47,066 nt of DNA from Methylobacterium oxalidis. GTDB lineage: Bacteria; Pseudomonadota; Alphaproteobacteria; Rhizobiales; Beijerinckiaceae. The position numbers were made by a program, and so were the translations under genes. Below, in pieces: positions 44,064-47,066 of this stretch (position 1 is its first letter; every line of letters starts with the position of its first letter). Below the pieces are notes generated by a model, which searched no databases, was not told where the DNA came from, and saw only the letters and a program-made list of their open reading frames with translations. The stretch is from positions 1 through 47,066 of the forward strand of contig NZ_BJZU01000012.1 in the NCBI RefSeq assembly GCF_007992195.1. Reading direction: 5' to 3'.

Positions 44064-45240
44064 CGCGCGGCTCGCTGGGTTGGGCGGCGTCGCGCGCGCC
44101 CGAGAGGGCGCGGTCGAGCCAGAAGGCGCAGCCGACCGCGGGGAGGGGCGCCGGGCTGCCGAGATGGCTGAGCAGGCCGTCGTAGCGGCCCCCGCCCACG
44201 AGGACGGCGCCGGTCCCGCCGTCGCCGGCCGGAGCCGTCACCTCGAAGATGAAGCCCGTATAGTAGTCGAGGTTGCGCGCGAAGCCGCCCGCGAAGCGGA
44301 AGCGCTCCACGGGCAGGCCGCGGGCCGCCATGAAGCCGGTGCGCTCCTCGAACAGGCCGAGGGCCGCCTCGAAGGGCGCGTGGCGCAGGAGGCCCGCCTC
44401 GCCGGCGAGCGCCCGCAGGTCGCGGGCGGCCGCGTCCGGGTCTCCCGAGATCGCCCGGTAGCGGTCGATGATCGCCCGGTTCTCGGCGTTGAGCCCCGCG
44501 CCTCCGCTCGCTTGCGCGGCGGCCTTGGCGAGGAAGCGCTCGGCGATCTCGCCCGCGCTGCGCCCGCCCACCGCCGAGATGCCGGCGATCGAGAGCACGT
44601 CCTCCACGAAGGCGCGCACCCCCTTGGGGTCCTGGCCCTGGATCGTGGCGAGCAGCCCCGCGTGGCGGTCCTCGCTCTGGCCCGCGTTCATCACCCCGTC
44701 GAGGCTGCGCCCGGCCGCGAGCGCGCGCAGGGTGCGGCGCTTGGCGGCCGGCGGTACGCCGAGCCCGTCGAGGAGGGCCGCGGTGAGGCCCATGTCGCCG
44801 AGGCGGACCGCGCCGTCCGCGCGGCCGAGGAGGGCGAGCCCCTCGAGGGCGAGGCCCAGCACCTCGGCGTCGGCGGCCGGCGTGTCGGTGCGCCCGATCG
44901 ACTCGATGCCGGCCTGCAGGAACTCGTCGGGCTCGTCATCCCCGAGGCGGAAGACGGGGCCGAGATAGCTGTAATCGGCCGCCTGCCCGTCCGCGCGGGC
45001 GCGGTGCAGGCGGCAGACGGGAATCGTGAATTCCGGCCGCAGGCAGAGCTCGGTCCCCGCCTCGTCCTGCGTGACGAAGATGCGGCGGCGGATGTCCTCG
45101 CCCGACAGTTCGAGGAAGGGCTCGACCGGCTGCAGCACCGGGGGCGTGACCGCGCCGTAGCCGGCCGCGGCGAGATGGCCCGAGAGCCGCGCCTGCGCCT
45201 CGAGGGTGCCCGCCGGGCCGCCTGCCTCCGCTCGCATCAT
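44056..45240 (-). CDS. hisZ: ATP phosphoribosyltransferase regulatory subunit HisZ
   Basis: 394 residues; a HisRS-like protein without tRNA-charging activity that is needed by HisG. It has the class II-like core: GYGAVTPPVLQPVEPFLELSG, FVTQDEAGTELCLRPEFTIPVCR, YSYLGPVFRLGDDEPDEFLQAGIESIG, FAGGFARNLDYYTGFIFEVTA and [14 protein letters not shown]. The start is ATG-ATG at 45240; a longer in-frame start at 45324 reaches into the palindrome region. It follows hisS. Confidence 0.93.
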   Translation of the reverse strand: MMRAEAGGPAGTLEAQARLSGHLAAAGYGAVTPPVLQPVEPFLELSGEDIRRRIFVTQDEAGTELCLRPEFTIPVCRLHRARADGQAADYSYLGPVFRLGDDEPDEFLQAGIESIGRTDTPAADAEVLGLALEGLALLGRADGAVRLGDMGLTAALLDGLGVPPAAKRRTLRALAAGRSLDGVMNAGQSEDRHAGLLATIQGQDPKGVRAFVEDVLSIAGISAVGGRSAGEIAERFLAKAAAQASGGAGLNAENRAIIDRYRAISGDPDAAARDLRALAGEAGLLRHAPFEAALGLFEERTGFMAARGLPVERFRFAGGFARNLDYYTGFIFEVTAPAGDGGTGAVLVGGGRYDGLLSHLGSPAPLPAVGCAFWLDRALSGARDAAQPSEPRDA

Positions 45241-45314
45241 GATGGTACTCGCTCGATCCCGCGCGCGCTCTCTAGCAATCACGGCCCGGCTTGGCGACCG
45301 CAACCCGCGGCGAT

Positions 45315-45326
45315 GATTGCGCAATC
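45315..45326. promoter_or_regulatory. 12-bp palindrome GATTGCGCAATC between hisS and hisZ
   Basis: A perfect palindrome 75 bp upstream of the hisZ start on the side of hisS. It resembles a protein-binding site; no regulator can be named. Confidence 0.35.
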
Positions 45327-45333
45327 GGTAAGA

Positions 45334-45426
45334 TCGGGTCTCGGGCGCCCTCCCGGGCGTCAGTTCGGGCCTCGAGCGCCCTCCCGGGCGTCAGTTCGGG
45401 TCTCAGGCGCCCTCCCGGGCGCCCGG
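45334..45426. repeat. Three 31-bp repeats at the 3' end of hisS
   Basis: Units at 45334-45364, 45365-45395 and 45396-45426, with one or a few changes between copies. The last includes the hisS stop codon and last codons; the others lie downstream of hisS. Each has the hairpin CGCCC-TCCC-GGGCG. It looks like tandem duplication of the gene end. Confidence 0.85.
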
Positions 45427-46962
45427 CGCCGCGACGTGGCGCGCCAGCACCTCGCGCACGCGCTCGACCATCTCGCCCTCGGGCACCGAGACCTGCGCGG
45501 GCCGCGCCGCCTTCCACTCCGCGTTGCTGGCGATGCTCTCGGCGGCGCGCGCGCCCTCGATCAGGTCCTTGATCTGGACCTCGCCGGCCTCGCGCTCGTT
45601 CGAGCCCTGGATGATGGCGACCGGCGCGCGGCGGCGGTCGGCGTACTTCATCTGCGCCTTCATGCCGGCGCCGCCGAGGTAGAGCTCGGCCCGGATGCCG
45701 GCCCCGCGAAGCCGCGCCACGAGGCGCTGGTAGTCGGCGATGCACTCCCGGTCGAGGACGAGGACGACGACCGGCCCGGGGCTCTCGGCGCCCTGCAGGA
45801 GGGGACTTTTCACGAGCTGCAGTGCCGAGAACAGGCGCGAGACGCCGATCGAGAAGCCGGTGGCGGGGACCGGCTCGGGCCGGAAGCGCCCGACGAGCCC
45901 GTCGTAGCGGCCCCCGCCCGCCACGGAGCCGAAGCGCACCACCTGCCCCTCCTCGTTGGTGACCGGGAAGGTCAGCTCCGCCTCGTAGACGGGGCCGGTG
46001 TAGTATTCGAGGCCGCGCACCACGCTCGGGTCGGCCCGGATCTGGTCGTGGCCGTAGCCCGCGGCCGCGCAGAGCCGCATGATCGCGTGGAGCTCGGCGA
46101 TGCCCTCGCGGCCGGTCTCGGACTCGCCGACCACGTCGCTCCACGAGCGGAAGAACTGCTCCCAGAAATGCACCCGGTCGCCGCCCTCGCTCGGCGAGGC
46201 CTGGAACGAGACGTAGGCGAGGATGCGCTCGATGGCGGATGCCTCGAGCCCCGCGCCCCTGGTGAAGTCGCCGCTCTCGTCCTTGCGGCCGGGGCCGAGC
46301 AGCAGGCGCACGCCGTCGGGGCCGAGCCGGTCGAGCTTGTCGATGGCGCGCAGCACGGTGAGGCGGCGCCCGGCCTGCTCCTCGCCGGCCAGCCCGATCG
46401 CCTCCATCATCCCGTCGAGCACCTTCCGGTTGTTCACCTTGATCACGTACTGGCCCTTGAGGCCGAGCCGGTCGAGGGTGTCGGCGGCCATCATGCAGAT
46501 CTCGGCGTCGGCCGCGACCGAGGCCGCGCCCACGATGTCGGCGTCGAACTGCATGAACTGGCGGAAGCGGCCCGGCCCAGGCTTCTCGTTGCGGAAGACG
46601 GGGCCGGCGCGGAAGCTCCGGTAGGGCTTGGGCAGGGCGTCGAAATGCTCGGCCACGAAGCGGGCGAGCGGCGCGGTGAGGTCGTAGCGCAGCGACAGCC
46701 AGGACTCGTCGTCGTCCTGAAAGGAGAACACGCCCTCGTTCGGCCGGTCGAGGTCGGGCAGGAACTTGCCGAGCGCCTCGGTGTACTCGACGAAGGGAGT
46801 CTCCAGCGCCTCGAAGCCGTAGAGCGTGAAGGTGCTGCGGATCTCCTCCAGCATCCGCGCCTGCGCGGCGAGCTCGTCGGCGCGGCGGTCGAGGAAGCCG
46901 CGGGGCAGGCGGGGCTTGAGGGTGTCGGCCTTCTCGGCCTTGGCCTTCTCAGCCTTGGACAT
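45403..46962 (-). CDS. hisS: Histidyl-tRNA synthetase
   Basis: Charges tRNA(His). 519 residues. Class II motifs: motif 2 region [30 protein letters not shown], His-binding [15 protein letters not shown], motif 3 region [14 protein letters not shown]. The C-terminal anticodon domain runs from [12 protein letters not shown]. Like other alphaproteobacterial HisRS it has the [11 protein letters not shown] form instead of the more usual bacterial ERPQxGRxRQF. The N-terminus begins [11 protein letters not shown], low-complexity. Upstream of hisZ and hisG on the same strand. Confidence 0.96.
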   Translation of the reverse strand: MSKAEKAKAEKADTLKPRLPRGFLDRRADELAAQARMLEEIRSTFTLYGFEALETPFVEYTEALGKFLPDLDRPNEGVFSFQDDDESWLSLRYDLTAPLARFVAEHFDALPKPYRSFRAGPVFRNEKPGPGRFRQFMQFDADIVGAASVAADAEICMMAADTLDRLGLKGQYVIKVNNRKVLDGMMEAIGLAGEEQAGRRLTVLRAIDKLDRLGPDGVRLLLGPGRKDESGDFTRGAGLEASAIERILAYVSFQASPSEGGDRVHFWEQFFRSWSDVVGESETGREGIAELHAIMRLCAAAGYGHDQIRADPSVVRGLEYYTGPVYEAELTFPVTNEEGQVVRFGSVAGGGRYDGLVGRFRPEPVPATGFSIGVSRLFSALQLVKSPLLQGAESPGPVVVLVLDRECIADYQRLVARLRGAGIRAELYLGGAGMKAQMKYADRRRAPVAIIQGSNEREAGEVQIKDLIEGARAAESIASNAEWKAARPAQVSVPEGEMVERVREVLARHVAAPGAREGA

Positions 46963-47066
46963 GGCTCGGGTTCGCTTCGTGCTCGCGCCGCGGGGGATGC
47001 CGGGCTCTAACGCGGGCGGGGGGAGGCGGCAAGCGCGCGGCACGGCGGGCCGCCCCACCTCTCCCG

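Noticed and set aside
45334..45426. 31-bp repeats as a CRISPR array
   Set aside because: Units are directly adjacent without spacers, so they are a tandem duplication.
44080..47010. 976-codon frame antisense to hisZ and hisS
   Set aside because: No recognisable motif, and it opposes two conserved genes with clear motifs.

Overview
The window is high-GC DNA (roughly 70% or more) with densely packed genes. Several gene neighbourhoods are typical of Alphaproteobacteria, most likely Hyphomicrobiales and possibly Methylobacteriaceae: a C4-type hemA, murA-DUF2948-hisD-UPF0262-phosphatase, hisS-hisZ-hisG, hemE-hemJ, and maf/aroE/coaE/dnaQ. The genus is an inference, because no rRNA or tRNA gene was seen.

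Layout. 1-3.7 kb: osmoregulated periplasmic glucan genes opgG (partial) and opgH, arranged divergently. 3.7-10.7 kb: a small secreted protein, a PLP transsulfuration enzyme, TspO, Tex, PsiE-like and DUF4337 membrane proteins and a metallo-beta-lactamase-fold hydrolase. 10.7-17.9 kb: hemA, then a forward cluster of murA, DUF2948, hisD, UPF0262 and a low-molecular-weight phosphatase, whose end overlaps a convergent NlpC/P60 gene. 18.1-20.0 kb: a small unknown, an SDR and an MgtC/SapB protein. 20.3-26.8 kb: a complete moxR-DUF58-DUF4381-batA-batB-batC-batD operon. 26.9-29.7 kb: a class A beta-lactamase, a YbaK-like deacylase, a small secreted protein and panC. 29.7-31.6 kb: a PHB-depolymerase-family esterase behind a CopG-type regulator with a palindromic candidate operator. 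31.7-39.7 kb: dnaQ, a possible 45-codon HicB-like fragment, coaE, aroE, a CDF metal exporter, maf, a small unknown, a cobalamin riboswitch with a TonB-dependent receptor, and ppsR. 40.3-43.1 kb: hemE, hemJ, an LprI-like protein and a HigBA-type toxin-antitoxin pair. 43.1-47.0 kb: hisG, hisZ and hisS on the minus strand.

The most important reading is that the 620-bp gap between divergent ppsR and hemE (39713-40332) is a candidate chromosomal replication origin. Known alphaproteobacterial origins (Caulobacter, Rickettsia) sit beside hemE with a DUF299/PPSR gene on the other side, and in Caulobacter this is followed by maf-aroE-coaE-dnaQ. The same order is present here, interrupted by the B12-riboswitch/TonB gene and by the CDF exporter. 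The gap contains a perfect DnaA box, a perfect TTAA-N7-TTAAC CtrA-type site, six GANTC sites, five 15-bp iteron-like repeats, an 11-bp inverted repeat around the DnaA box, and an AT-rich stretch.

Other structures not explained by the genes are: the candidate operator/promoters of the CopG and HigBA units; 31-bp repeats duplicating the 3' end of hisS; 14-bp repeats at the 3' end of maf; and 15-bp coding repeats in the esterase and TonB receptor genes.
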